DNA of 40,859 bases, from NCBI RefSeq assembly GCF_002796975.1, contig NZ_PEKV01000012.1, positions 369,748 through 410,606 of the forward strand, written 5' to 3'. The position numbers and the translations under genes are program-made. Under the pieces are notes generated by a model, which worked only from the letters and a program-made list of their open reading frames with translations, was not told the origin of the DNA and did no database searches. Source of the stretch: Ferrovibrio sp. (GTDB lineage Bacteria > Pseudomonadota > Alphaproteobacteria > Ferrovibrionales > Ferrovibrionaceae). This document shows positions 16,740-24,583 of the stretch, piece by piece; position 1 is the stretch's first letter, and each line of letters opens with the position of its first letter.

Positions 16740-16750
16740 AGCATGGCGCC

Positions 16751-17434
16751 ATGATGACCGCAGACCTCAGCCAGCAAGGATCGCCGAAGCCCCGTCGCAG
16801 TGCGGAATTCACGCCGCGCGACGCCGGCCAGATTCTGTCGGCGCTGCCGCGCCGGCGCGGCTTCGTGCGGTTCATGAAATTCATCCTCCCGCTGATTGCG
16901 CTGGGTACGGTGGTGGCTGTTATCGCCTGGCCCCAGATGGCGAAGCGTCGTATGGCGATTCCACTCACATTCAGCGACCTGGAAACTGCCAATGCTGCGC
17001 TGGTGATGAACAATCCGCGCTATCGCGGAACCGATACCAGCGGCCAGCCTTATGTGGTGACGGCCGACCGCGCGATCCAGGATCCGGACGACGACAAGCA
17101 GGTGACGCTCGACCGTGTGCAGGCCGATATGCAGATGACCAGCGGCGAATGGTGGTCTCTGACCTCCGATACCGGCCTCTACAACGGCAATGCGCAGATG
17201 CTCGACCTGTTTGGCAACATCAATGTCTATGGCGATCGCGGCAGCGAGATGCATGGCCATTCCGCTGAGATCAATCTGCAGACCAAGGTGATTTCCAGTG
17301 ACGAAAAGGTCTGGGGGCATGCCAGCTTTGGCAGCATCCAGGCCAATGGCATGCGGATCTATGACAGGGGGCGGGTCATCGTGTTTATCAATGGCGTGAA
17401 GACAAAGGTCTTTTCGCGGGAGAAGCGGGGATGA
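16751..17434 (+). CDS. lptC: LPS export ABC transporter periplasmic protein LptC
   Basis: A 227-residue bitopic inner-membrane protein that receives lipopolysaccharide from LptB2FG and hands it to LptA. A cytoplasmic basic segment is followed by one transmembrane helix (FMKFILPLIALGTVVAVIAWP, about residues 39-58). The periplasmic LptC/OstA-like beta-jellyroll has YVVTADRAIQD, NVYGDRGSEMHGHSAEINL and IQANGMRIYDRGRVIVFING. The start could be either of the adjacent ATGs at 16751 and 16754. Its last 4 nt overlap lptA (ATGA), and the gene sits in the standard alphaproteobacterial order. Confidence 0.9.
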   Translation: MMTADLSQQGSPKPRRSAEFTPRDAGQILSALPRRRGFVRFMKFILPLIALGTVVAVIAWPQMAKRRMAIPLTFSDLETANAALVMNNPRYRGTDTSGQPYVVTADRAIQDPDDDKQVTLDRVQADMQMTSGEWWSLTSDTGLYNGNAQMLDLFGNINVYGDRGSEMHGHSAEINLQTKVISSDEKVWGHASFGSIQANGMRIYDRGRVIVFINGVKTKVFSREKRG

Positions 17435-18096
17435 GGGCGATGGATCGCTTGCGTCGGCATCTGCCGGCTGGCACGGCCGCCATGGCGCGGGGCGCACTGA
17501 TTCTGGTCGGTGCGGTTGTTGCCGCGCTTCCGGCAATGGCGCAGATCGGTCTTGGTGCACGACAGAACAACAACGAGCCGATCGATATTTCTTCCGATAC
17601 ACTGGAAGTGCAGCAGGACAAGCAGCTCGCAATCTTCCGCGGCAAGGTCGACGTGATCCAGGGCGAAAGCCGGCTGCGCTCCGACGAGCTTTTCGTCTAC
17701 TACAAGGATCGCAACGCTCAGCAGAGTGGCGGTCAGCCGCAGCGCCAGCCGGCCCCGCGTCCCGCTGCGGGCGCGGCCGCCGGCCCCGATTCCAGCACGA
17801 TCAGCAAGATCGAAGCCAAGGGTAATGTTTTCGTCTCGACGCCGAAGGAACGCGCGCAGGGCGATTTCGGCATCTACGACGTCGATAAGAAGACGATCAC
17901 GCTGACCGGGAACGTGCTGCTGACCAGCGACGACAGCACGCTGCGTTGCGCGCGTGCGGTGATGTATCAGGATACCGGCCGCAGCACCTGCGACCCGGCC
18001 GCCGGCCAGCGCGTGCGCGGCGTGATCATACCCAATAACAGCAACAATGCCGCGCCTGCACCCAATACCCAGCAGCAGGGAGGGCAGCGCCGATGA
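17431..18096 (+). CDS. lptA: LPS transport periplasmic protein LptA (OstA-like)
   Basis: Periplasmic bridge protein (221 residues) that carries lipopolysaccharide between LptC and the outer-membrane LptD. The signal peptide ends near [10 protein letters not shown]. OstA-fold repeats are [61 protein letters not shown] and [21 protein letters not shown]. Between the second and third repeats there is a low-complexity Gln/Pro/Ala insertion (about residues 98-119), and the C-terminal tail is Asn/Gln-rich. It overlaps both lptC and lptB by 4 nt, so the three are translationally coupled. Confidence 0.9.
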   Translation: MRAMDRLRRHLPAGTAAMARGALILVGAVVAALPAMAQIGLGARQNNNEPIDISSDTLEVQQDKQLAIFRGKVDVIQGESRLRSDELFVYYKDRNAQQSGGQPQRQPAPRPAAGAAAGPDSSTISKIEAKGNVFVSTPKERAQGDFGIYDVDKKTITLTGNVLLTSDDSTLRCARAVMYQDTGRSTCDPAAGQRVRGVIIPNNSNNAAPAPNTQQQGGQRR

Positions 18097-18890
18097 CGGC
18101 AGTCGGCGAAAAGCCCGGCGAGAAGCAGGACGCGGCTGAAGGCCTGCGCCTCGTTGCAGAAAATCCGTATCCCGGTTTGGCGGCGCATCGCCTTGGGAAG
18201 AGTTTCAAGAAGCGTCCGGTGCTGCGCGATGTCTCGCTCTATGTGCAGCGTGGCGAGGCGGTCGGCCTGCTCGGTCCGAACGGCGCCGGCAAGACCACGA
18301 CCTTCTACATCATGACCGGCCTGATCCGGCCCGATCACGGCAACATCACGCTGGATGGCCATAACATCACTGGCCTGCCGATGTATCGCCGCTCGCGGCT
18401 CGGCATGGGCTACTTGCCGCAGGAAGCCTCGATCTTCCGCGGCCTGACCGTGGAGCAGAATATCCGCGCTGTGCTCGAACTCGTCGAGCCCGAGACCGAC
18501 CGCCGCGAGGCGATGCTGGACGATCTGCTGGCGGAATTCTCGATCACGCATCTGCGCCGTACGCCGGCACTGGCGCTGTCGGGCGGCGAACGTCGCCGCT
18601 GCGAAATCGCGCGTGCTCTGGCCACGCAGCCGTCCTTCATGCTGCTGGATGAACCTCTCGCCGGCATCGATCCGATTGCTGTCGGTGAAATCCGCCAGCT
18701 GGTGTCGCATCTGAAGGATCGTGGTATCGGCGTGCTGATCACCGATCACAACGTTCGTGAAACCCTCGATATCATTGACCGTGCCTACATCCTGCATGAC
18801 GGCAAGGTGTTGATGGAAGGCAGCCCGAGCGAAATCGTCGCCGACGAGAATGTCCGGCGGGTTTACCTCGGCGAACGGTTTAGCTGGTGA
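18093..18890 (+). CDS. lptB: LPS export ABC transporter ATP-binding protein LptB
   Basis: Cytoplasmic ATPase (265 residues) that drives lipopolysaccharide extraction from the inner membrane with LptFG, which are not in this window. Walker A is [12 protein letters not shown], the Q-loop region is [17 protein letters not shown], the signature is [16 protein letters not shown], Walker B is [13 protein letters not shown] and the H-loop is [12 protein letters not shown], all intact. The first 30 or so residues extend beyond the usual start of LptB. The rpoN gene begins 14 nt after its stop. Confidence 0.95.
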   Translation: MTAVGEKPGEKQDAAEGLRLVAENPYPGLAAHRLGKSFKKRPVLRDVSLYVQRGEAVGLLGPNGAGKTTTFYIMTGLIRPDHGNITLDGHNITGLPMYRRSRLGMGYLPQEASIFRGLTVEQNIRAVLELVEPETDRREAMLDDLLAEFSITHLRRTPALALSGGERRRCEIARALATQPSFMLLDEPLAGIDPIAVGEIRQLVSHLKDRGIGVLITDHNVRETLDIIDRAYILHDGKVLMEGSPSEIVADENVRRVYLGERFSW

Positions 18891-18904
18891 TGGGCCTGTA
18901 AGCC

Positions 18905-20458
18905 ATGGCCTTGGGTCCGCGTCTTGAACTCAGGCAGGGCCAGGCGCTCGTTATGACGCCGCAGCTGCAGCAGGCTATCAAGCTGCTGCAGCTCTCCAAC
19001 CTCGAACTGACGGCCTATGTCGAGCAGGAACTTGAGCGCAATCCGCTGCTGGAGCGCGTCGATGGCGAAGGCTCGGGGGACGACAATCGCGATGCTTTCG
19101 ACGTCGCAGATGGCGACGCGCCGGTCGAGCGCCTGGATCTGGAGTCCGACCGCAGCGCCGACAAGGCGCGTGAGGCGATGGATGCCGACTCCGATGGCGA
19201 CAACACCTTCAATAACGACAGTGGCTATGATGCTGCGAATGCCGATATCGGCCTGGCCAGCAACTATATCAAAGGCAGTGGCGGCGACAGCCGCTTCGAT
19301 GAGGAAGGCGGCGGCCTTGAGCAGACGCTGTCGGAGAATCCAAGCCTGCGCGAGCATGTGCAGGAGCAGTGGTTGTTGATGCCGGCCAATGCCGGGGACC
19401 GCCTGATTGGCGCTGCCCTGATCGATGCGCTGGACGAGGCCGGCTATATCACCGAGCCGCTGGATGACATCGCCGCTCGCCTGGGCATTGAGGCCGACGA
19501 AGTGGAAGCCGTGCTGGTCGACCTGCAGACCATCGAACCGGCCGGGATCTTTGCCCGTTCCCTCAAAGAATGTCTCGGTGTGCAGTTGAAAGCGCGTGAC
19601 CGGCTCGATCCCGCGATGCAGGCCTTGCTGGACAATCTGGAACTGCTGGCCAAGCGCGACATTCCAGGCCTGATGCGCATCTGCGGCGTCGATCAGGAAG
19701 ACATCGCCGACATGGTGCAGGAAATCCGCGCGCTGAATCCGAAGCCCGGCCTGCTGTTCGGCGGCGAGCCGGTACAGACGCTGATACCTGATGTCTATGT
19801 CCGACGTGCCAATGACGGCAGCTGGACGGTCGAGCTGAACAGCGACACGCTGCCCCGCGTGCTGGTCAATAGCCGCTATTACGCGCGTGTCACCAGGCCG
19901 GAAAAGACCAACGGCGCGCAGAACAGCCAGCTCAAGCAGACCAAGACCTATATGTCGGACTGCCTGAATTCGGCGAACTGGCTGGTCAAGTCGCTGGATC
20001 AGCGTGCGCAGACCATCCTGAAAGTGGCGAGCGAGATCGTGCGGCAGCAGGATGCCTTCCTGCGCCATGGCGTGTCGCATCTGAAACCGCTCAACCTGCG
20101 GGCCGTCGCCGAGGTGATCGAGATGCACGAAAGCACGGTCAGCCGCGTGACCTCGAACAAGACCATGGCCACGCCGCGCGGCATTTTCGAGATGAAGTAT
20201 TTCTTCACCGCCAGCATCGCCGCCACCGACGGCGGCGAGGCCTTCTCGGCGGAATCGATCCGTCATCGGATCAAAACGCTGATCGATGCCGAGGGCGCCG
20301 ACGATGTGCTGTCGGACGATAAGATCGTCGAGATGCTGGCCGGCAAGGGCGTCGATATTGCCCGGCGCACGGTGGCGAAGTATCGCGAAGCGATGAACAT
20401 TCCTTCTTCAGTCGAGCGTCGGCGCCTCAAGAAGGCCGGCCTGCTGAAGGCAGGCTGA
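18905..20458 (+). CDS. rpoN: RNA polymerase sigma-54 factor
   Basis: Alternative sigma factor (517 residues) that recognises -24/-12 promoters and needs AAA+ activators; it controls nitrogen and carbon genes. The glutamine/leucine-rich activator-responsive region I is at the N-terminus (LELRQGQALVMTPQLQQAIK, then LLQLSNLELTAYVEQELERNP). An acidic, poorly conserved region II follows (about 50-125). The core-binding region has PAGIFARSLKECLGVQL, and the helix-turn-helix NLRAVAEVIEMHESTVSRVTSNK is near 397-419. The RpoN box ARRTVAKYRE is complete at 486-495. It lies 14 nt after lptB, the common alphaproteobacterial arrangement, and just before the carbonic anhydrase gene. Confidence 0.97.
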   Translation: MALGPRLELRQGQALVMTPQLQQAIKLLQLSNLELTAYVEQELERNPLLERVDGEGSGDDNRDAFDVADGDAPVERLDLESDRSADKAREAMDADSDGDNTFNNDSGYDAANADIGLASNYIKGSGGDSRFDEEGGGLEQTLSENPSLREHVQEQWLLMPANAGDRLIGAALIDALDEAGYITEPLDDIAARLGIEADEVEAVLVDLQTIEPAGIFARSLKECLGVQLKARDRLDPAMQALLDNLELLAKRDIPGLMRICGVDQEDIADMVQEIRALNPKPGLLFGGEPVQTLIPDVYVRRANDGSWTVELNSDTLPRVLVNSRYYARVTRPEKTNGAQNSQLKQTKTYMSDCLNSANWLVKSLDQRAQTILKVASEIVRQQDAFLRHGVSHLKPLNLRAVAEVIEMHESTVSRVTSNKTMATPRGIFEMKYFFTASIAATDGGEAFSAESIRHRIKTLIDAEGADDVLSDDKIVEMLAGKGVDIARRTVAKYREAMNIPSSVERRRLKKAGLLKAG

Positions 20459-20471
20459 AACGGGAGACGTC

Positions 20472-21119
20472 ATGGCCGATATAGCGCCGCTGTTCGATAG
20501 CAATCGTGCCTGGGCAATGTCCAAGCTGAGGGTCGATCCGGGTTTCTTCGGGCGCCTGGCGGAACAGCAGATGCCGGCTTATCTGTGGATCGGCTGCGCC
20601 GACAGCCGCGTGCCGGCCAATGAAATCGTCGGCCTCGATCCGGGCGAATTGTTCGTGCATCGCAATGTGGCCAATCTGGTGCATCCGGCTGACATGAACT
20701 GCCTGGCGGTATTGCAGTACGCCATCGAGTTCCTGAAGGTGAAGCATGTGATTGTTACCGGGCATTACGGTTGCGGTGGTGTACGCGCAGCCATGCAGCC
20801 CGAACAACTCGGCCTGATCGACCACTGGCTGCAACCGATCCGCGATGTCTATGCGAAAAACGAGGCCGAATTGAAGGACGTGGTGGACGAGTACAAGCGA
20901 CAGAATCTGCTCTGCGAAATGAATGTGCGCGAACAGGTGGCCAATCTGTCGAAGACCACCATTGTGCAGAATGCTTGGCATCGCGGGCAGGAACTCAGCC
21001 TGCATGGCTTGGTGTACGGAATATCGAACGGCTTGATCCGCGATTTAGGCGTCACCATATCCGGCGTCGACCCAGTGGACCCAATCTTCCGTACAGAGCC
21101 GAAGCAACCGGCGCCTTAA
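20472..21119 (+). CDS. can: Beta-class carbonic anhydrase
   Basis: Zinc enzyme that interconverts CO2 and bicarbonate, supplying bicarbonate to carboxylases. The 215-residue sequence aligns closely with the E. coli Can type: zinc ligands Cys42 and Asp44 in the CADSR motif, then His98 and Cys101 in GHYGCGG; the Asp44-Arg46 dyad is conserved. GGGAGACGTC precedes the ATG and only 13 nt separate it from rpoN, so it is probably co-transcribed. Its position between rpoN and hpf interrupts the usual rpoN-hpf-ptsN order. Confidence 0.94.
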   Translation: MADIAPLFDSNRAWAMSKLRVDPGFFGRLAEQQMPAYLWIGCADSRVPANEIVGLDPGELFVHRNVANLVHPADMNCLAVLQYAIEFLKVKHVIVTGHYGCGGVRAAMQPEQLGLIDHWLQPIRDVYAKNEAELKDVVDEYKRQNLLCEMNVREQVANLSKTTIVQNAWHRGQELSLHGLVYGISNGLIRDLGVTISGVDPVDPIFRTEPKQPAP

Positions 21120-21192
21120 CCATTAATGACATCAGTTAATCGCAGCGCGACAGCTGTGGATAGTTTATGAATCAATGAGTTAACGAATTTCA

Positions 21193-21255
21193 CATGCGGT
21201 TGACAGGGAAAACGGCCTTCTCTATGGTCCGCGACCGCATGACGGGCGAAGGCCG
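21193..21255 (+). promoter_or_regulatory. hpf-ptsN promoter framed by interleaved inverted repeats
   Basis: TTGACA (21200-21205), 17-nt spacer, TATGGT (21223-21228) is a strong sigma-70 promoter with a leader of about 70 nt before hpf. Two perfect 8-bp inverted repeats interlock over it: CATGCGGT (21193-21200) with ACCGCATG (21234-21241), and CGGCCTTC (21213-21220) with GAAGGCCG (21248-21255). The first pair brackets the promoter; both may be operator halves. Confidence 0.5.
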
Positions 21256-21303
21256 CTGTACTAAACTCATGCTCTGACCGATCGAACTCGGATTTCGACA
21301 CAG

Positions 21304-21630
21304 ATGAAAATCCTGACTTCCGGACAGCAGCTCGACCTTGGCGACTCTCTGCGCGCCCATGTCGAGGAACATCTCTCCGTCGCCGTGTCCAAGTACATGG
21401 ACAATGCCATCGAGGCCAATGTCGTCTTCCGACGCGATGGTGCGATGTATCATTGCCAGTGCACGGTCCATATCGGTGCGGGGATTTCCATGCAGGCGGC
21501 TGCCGACGGCAACGACATCTACGTCAGCTTCGACGCAGCACTGGACAAGCTGGCCAAGCAAGTCCGGCGCGACAAGCGCAAGCGACGCAATCATCACCAG
21601 CGGCTCCCTGAGACCGGAGATGCAGCCTGA
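21304..21630 (+). CDS. hpf: Ribosome hibernation-promoting factor, short form
   Basis: A 108-residue HPF/YfiA-family protein that binds the decoding centre of idle 30S subunits. The beta-alpha-beta-beta-beta-alpha fold is seen: MKILTSGQQLDLGDSLRAHVEEHL, then ANVVFRRDGAMYHCQCTVHIG, AADGNDIYVSFDAALDKLAKQVRRDKRKRRNHH. It ends right after the basic second helix; no C-terminal dimerisation domain follows in any frame, although long HPF of about 190 residues is, to my knowledge, usual in alphaproteobacteria. No clear ribosome site is visible. It is followed by ptsN after 58 nt with a small hairpin at 21631-21646. Confidence 0.9.
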   Translation: MKILTSGQQLDLGDSLRAHVEEHLSVAVSKYMDNAIEANVVFRRDGAMYHCQCTVHIGAGISMQAAADGNDIYVSFDAALDKLAKQVRRDKRKRRNHHQRLPETGDAA

Positions 21631-21688
21631 GCCTCGTTAAAGAGGCCAGCATGCATCGATGGTAGGCGCCGCGGAGGCACTGTTCCCC

Positions 21689-22153
21689 ATGGAAATCTTT
21701 CAGCTCTTGAGCGCGGATGGCGTGATCGCCAACCTCAAGGCCAACAGCAAGAAACAGGCGCTGCAGGAGCTTTCTGCTCGCGCGGCTAAAATCACCGGTC
21801 AGCACGAGCGCGCGATCTTCGACACGCTGCTGGAGCGCGAGCGGCTGGGCACCACCGGCGTCGGCAACGGCATTGCGATCCCGCACGGACGTCTGCCCGG
21901 TCTCGACAAGCTCTACGGCCTGTTCGCCCGCGTGGAGCGGCCGATCGATTTCGACTCCATCGACGAGATGCCGGTCGATCTGATTTTCCTGCTGCTGGCA
22001 CCTGAATCGGCCGGTGCCGATCATCTGAAGGCGCTGGCCCGTGTATCGCGCCTGCTGCGTGACAAGGGTGTGTGCGAAAAGCTGCGCGGGGCGGAAAGCG
22101 CCGACGCCATCTACGCACTTCTCACTGACAGCCCGACCAGTCACGCCGCCTGA
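21689..22153 (+). CDS. ptsN: Nitrogen-regulatory phosphotransferase protein EIIA(Ntr)
   Basis: A 154-residue cytosolic EIIA-domain protein, last component of the nitrogen phosphotransferase chain (PtsP-NPr-PtsN), which modulates potassium uptake and stress responses through its phosphorylation state. The phospho-accepting histidine is His66 in GNGIAIPHGRLPG. Other family blocks are SKKQALQELSARAAKITG and IDFDSIDEMPVDLIFLLLAP. The ATG at 21689 fits the family N-terminus (MEIFQLLSADGVI); an upstream in-frame ATG at 21659 would add 10 residues. The gene ends inside a strong bidirectional hairpin. Confidence 0.92.
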   Translation: MEIFQLLSADGVIANLKANSKKQALQELSARAAKITGQHERAIFDTLLERERLGTTGVGNGIAIPHGRLPGLDKLYGLFARVERPIDFDSIDEMPVDLIFLLLAPESAGADHLKALARVSRLLRDKGVCEKLRGAESADAIYALLTDSPTSHAA

Positions 22154-22177
22154 CCAATGGGGTCAGGTGGGGCGTGA
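22141..22177. terminator. Bidirectional hairpin between ptsN and the DUF1150 gene
   Basis: TCACGCC (22141-22147) pairs with GGCGTGA (22171-22177), and CCTGACC (22149-22155) with GGTCAGG (22161-22167), around a 5-nt loop: 14 bp with a small internal loop. It overlaps the last ptsN codons and lies 12 nt before the stop of the convergent DUF1150 gene. There is no T-tract on either side. Confidence 0.5.
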
Positions 22178-22189
22178 CGGTCTCTCAAT

Positions 22190-22435
22190 TTACTGGACGC
22201 TGACCGGTAGCAGGTCGTTCTGCACGGCGGCTGCAAAGGCCAGATCGCGTTCCGGCGCGAAACCCAGCTGCGTACCATTGGCGGAATAAATGCCCCAGGC
22301 CAGACCTTCCGGCGTCTGTACCGGGCGGATATAGGCCAGGTCCGGCGCGCCGAGATTGGCGAAGGTTTCTTCCGTCATCAGCGGTTGGGCATGCAGTGTT
22401 TCAGGCTTACGGTCTTGATTACTGGGGATAGCCAT
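22190..22435 (-). CDS. DUF1150 family protein
   Basis: A small 81-residue cytosolic protein of unknown function. The conserved core FANLGAPDLAYIRPV, then EGLAWGIYSANGTQLGFAPERDLAFAAA identifies DUF1150, a family I know mainly from alphaproteobacteria where it is encoded beside an Hsp20 chaperone. The same pairing is seen here: it starts 22 nt after the hsp20 stop. The ATG at 22435 has an AAGGAG site 6 nt upstream. A role together with the chaperone in the stress response is inferred from this linkage alone. Confidence 0.85.
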   Translation of the reverse strand: MAIPSNQDRKPETLHAQPLMTEETFANLGAPDLAYIRPVQTPEGLAWGIYSANGTQLGFAPERDLAFAAAVQNDLLPVSVQ

Positions 22436-22457
22436 CTGTTTCTCCTTCCGGCCGCCT

Positions 22458-22925
22458 TTAATTGCGTCCGGTTCCTGGCTTGCCGCCAACGCCTAATGTG
22501 TCGCTGCGACCGCCGTCCGTCGTACTAATAGCAATATTGCGGACCTGAGGTTCCGGACGCGGCCGGTGCAAGTCGATATGCAGCAGGCCATTGCCAAGCT
22601 CCGCTCGCACCACTTCGATGCCGTCCGCCAAGACAAAGCTGCGCTGGAACTGGCGTGCGGCAATACCGCGATGCAGATAAATCCGCTCTTTTTCGTCGGC
22701 CTGCTTGCCGCGAATGACAAGCTGGTTGTCTTCGACGGTAATGCCAAGATCGCTCGGGCTGAAACCGGCCACAGCCAGCGTGATACGCAATTCGCTCTCG
22801 CCGGTCTGTTCGATGTTATAGGGCGGGTAGCCTTCCGATCCAGCTTTGGTGGCGCGCTCGATCATGCGTTCGACATGGTCGAAGCCGAGCAGCAGCGGGC
22901 TGGAGAAAATGGAAACGCGGCTCAT
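22458..22925 (-). CDS. Small heat-shock protein, Hsp20/IbpA-like
   Basis: ATP-independent holdase chaperone of 155 residues. A short N-terminal arm (MSRVSIFSSPLLLGFDHVERMIE) resembles IbpA/HspH class A proteins. It is followed by an alpha-crystallin domain from about 33 to 132: YPPYNIEQTGESELRITLAVAGFSP, DLGITVEDNQLVIRGKQ, and IAARQFQRSFVLADGIEV with A..xxGLLHIDL. The C-terminal tail PQVRNIAI carries an I-x-I-like anchor. An AAGGAG site 6 nt before the ATG is embedded in a predicted thermosensing hairpin. It leads a two-gene unit with DUF1150. Confidence 0.93.
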   Translation of the reverse strand: MSRVSIFSSPLLLGFDHVERMIERATKAGSEGYPPYNIEQTGESELRITLAVAGFSPSDLGITVEDNQLVIRGKQADEKERIYLHRGIAARQFQRSFVLADGIEVVRAELGNGLLHIDLHRPRPEPQVRNIAISTTDGGRSDTLGVGGKPGTGRN

Positions 22926-22979
22926 GATGCACTCCTTGGGAAAGCGAGTTGCGCCCGGACCCTCAAAGGCATCCGGACA
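22926..22979 (-). promoter_or_regulatory. ROSE-like RNA thermometer in the hsp20 leader
   Basis: On the minus strand the leader folds into two hairpins. Hairpin I pairs 22972-22976 with 22955-22959. Hairpin II (22952 to 22929) pairs GCAACTCGCTT with AAGGAGTGC across a TCCC loop, with one bulged A and one bulged G, and sequesters the whole AAGGAG ribosome site. It contains UCGCU, 6 nt, AGGA, fitting the UYGCU-AGGA pattern of ROSE elements, in which the G bulges opposite the Shine-Dalgarno. Confidence 0.6.
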
Positions 22980-22985
22980 TCGAAG

Positions 22986-23014
22986 ATGTGGGGTGCGGCG
23001 GGTTGCGGATCAAG
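22986..23014 (-). promoter_or_regulatory. Candidate heat-shock (sigma-32) promoter of hsp20
   Basis: CTTGAT (23014-23009), 17-nt spacer, CCACAT (22991-22986) approximates the alphaproteobacterial RpoH pattern CTTGAA-N17-CYTATNT/CCATNT. The predicted start near 22979 is just at the first thermometer hairpin. Confidence 0.4.
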
Positions 23015-23056
23015 GCCTGTCTGGGCAGGATGTTGCTGCGCAAACGGAGGGTTATT

Positions 23057-24583
23057 GTGGCGGAAACCGGGCAAAAAGTTGGAACAGCCAATATCCAGAC
23101 AGTTGGCGTGATCGGCGCCGGCGCCATGGGGCGGGGCATTGCGCAGGTCGGCATGACCGGCGGCATGACAGTCCTGCTGTATGACGCTATGGACGGTGCC
23201 GCGGCCAAGGCGCGGGACGCGATCTTTGCCCAGCTCGATCAGATGGTGAGCAAGGGCCGTCTGGCCGAAGATGCCGCTGCAACCGCCAAGACGCGGCTGA
23301 CCGTCGTCGATGCGATGGAGGCTTTCGTTCCGGCCGATCTGGTGGTGGAAGCCATTGTCGAGAACCTCGCCATCAAGCAGGAGGTCTTCCGCAAGCTGGA
23401 AGCTGTCGTGCGACCGGACTGCCTGTTGGCCTCGAACACCTCCTCGCTGCGCATCGCCAGCATTGCCACTGCCTGCCAGCATCGGGCGCGGATTGCCGGC
23501 CTGCATTTCTTCAATCCGGTTCCGCTAATGAAGCTGGTCGAGGTGATCCGCGCACCTGGCACCAGCGATGCCACCATTGCTGCACTCGTCACGGTCGGCG
23601 AACGGATGGGGCGTCTGCCGGTGGTGGTGCAGGACAGCCCCGGCTTCCTGGTCAATCTCGGCGGCCGCGCCTATACGCAGGAAGCGCTGCGCATCGTGTC
23701 CGAAGGCGTGGCGACACCGGCGCAGGTGGATGCGGTGATGCGCGACAACTGGGGCTTCAAGATGGGGCCCTTCGAACTGATGGACCTGACCGGCATCGAC
23801 GTGAATTTCCCGGTCAGCCAGATCATTCACGAAGGCTATTTCTACGACCGCCGGCTGGCCACCGCGCCGCTGCACCAGCTGCTGAAGGAAAGCGGCCAGC
23901 TGGGACGCAAGACGAAGCAGGGCTTCTTCCCCTATGACGAGGCCGGCAGGGGCGTGGTGCCGTCGGCCGACGCCACCAGCGCCGCGGCGCCGGCCGCGAA
24001 GGTCGTGCTGGCCGATGCCGATGACGACGCACTGGGCGAGTTGCTGCGCAGCTTCGGCTTCGAGGTCAGCGGTTTCGACGACGGTGACAGCGCCATCCTG
24101 TGCGCGCCGCTGGGGGAGGATGTATCCACCTATGCCGCGACGCGGAAGCTCGACCATCGCCGGCTGTTCGGCCTCGACATTGCAGGCAAGCTGGACAAGC
24201 GGTTGACGTTGATGCGTGCGCCGGGCGCGCGCCGCGATCTGCTGGATGCCGTGGTGGCGCGCCTGCATGGCGCCGGTCGTGCCGTGACCGCGATTACCGA
24301 CAGCCCTGGCTTCATCGGACAGCGCATCGCCGCCATGGTGGCCAATCTGGGCTGCGAGATGGCGCAGATCCGGGTCGCCACACCTGCCGATATCGACAAG
24401 GCCATGACACTCGGCCTGAACTATCCGTTCGGTCCGCTGGCATTGGCCGATGCGATGGGACTGGAGACCGTGCATACGGTGCTGACCCAGTTACAGGCGA
24501 TTACCGGCGACGACCGTTATCGTCCCAGCCTGTGGCTCCGTCGCCGCGCCCAGTTGGGTCTCTCGGCACTTACCAACGACTAA
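23057..24583 (+). CDS. 3-hydroxyacyl-CoA dehydrogenase, PaaH/PaaC-like
   Basis: NAD-dependent oxidation of a 3-hydroxyacyl-CoA to the 3-oxoacyl-CoA, as in phenylacetate degradation (PaaH, also called PaaC) or beta-oxidation. The 508-residue length with two C-terminal dehydrogenase domains matches the PaaH type. The Rossmann motif VGVIGAGAMGRGIAQ is at 16-30. NTSSLRIASIA and LHFFNPVPLMKLVEVI carry the catalytic Ser/His region, and PVVVQDSPGFLVNLGGRAY the Glu-Asn region; a second ITDSPGFIGQRIAAMV copy lies near 415. GTG at 23057 is chosen: GGAGG lies 7 nt upstream and the family N-terminus follows. No other paa genes are in the window. It overlaps the convergent cyclase gene by 3-4 nt. Confidence 0.9.
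   Translation: MAETGQKVGTANIQTVGVIGAGAMGRGIAQVGMTGGMTVLLYDAMDGAAAKARDAIFAQLDQMVSKGRLAEDAAATAKTRLTVVDAMEAFVPADLVVEAIVENLAIKQEVFRKLEAVVRPDCLLASNTSSLRIASIATACQHRARIAGLHFFNPVPLMKLVEVIRAPGTSDATIAALVTVGERMGRLPVVVQDSPGFLVNLGGRAYTQEALRIVSEGVATPAQVDAVMRDNWGFKMGPFELMDLTGIDVNFPVSQIIHEGYFYDRRLATAPLHQLLKESGQLGRKTKQGFFPYDEAGRGVVPSADATSAAAPAAKVVLADADDDALGELLRSFGFEVSGFDDGDSAILCAPLGEDVSTYAATRKLDHRRLFGLDIAGKLDKRLTLMRAPGARRDLLDAVVARLHGAGRAVTAITDSPGFIGQRIAAMVANLGCEMAQIRVATPADIDKAMTLGLNYPFGPLALADAMGLETVHTVLTQLQAITGDDRYRPSLWLRRRAQLGLSALTND

Noticed and set aside
23057..24583. A phenylacetate degradation cluster
   Set aside because: The dehydrogenase is PaaH-like, but no other paa gene is present in the window.
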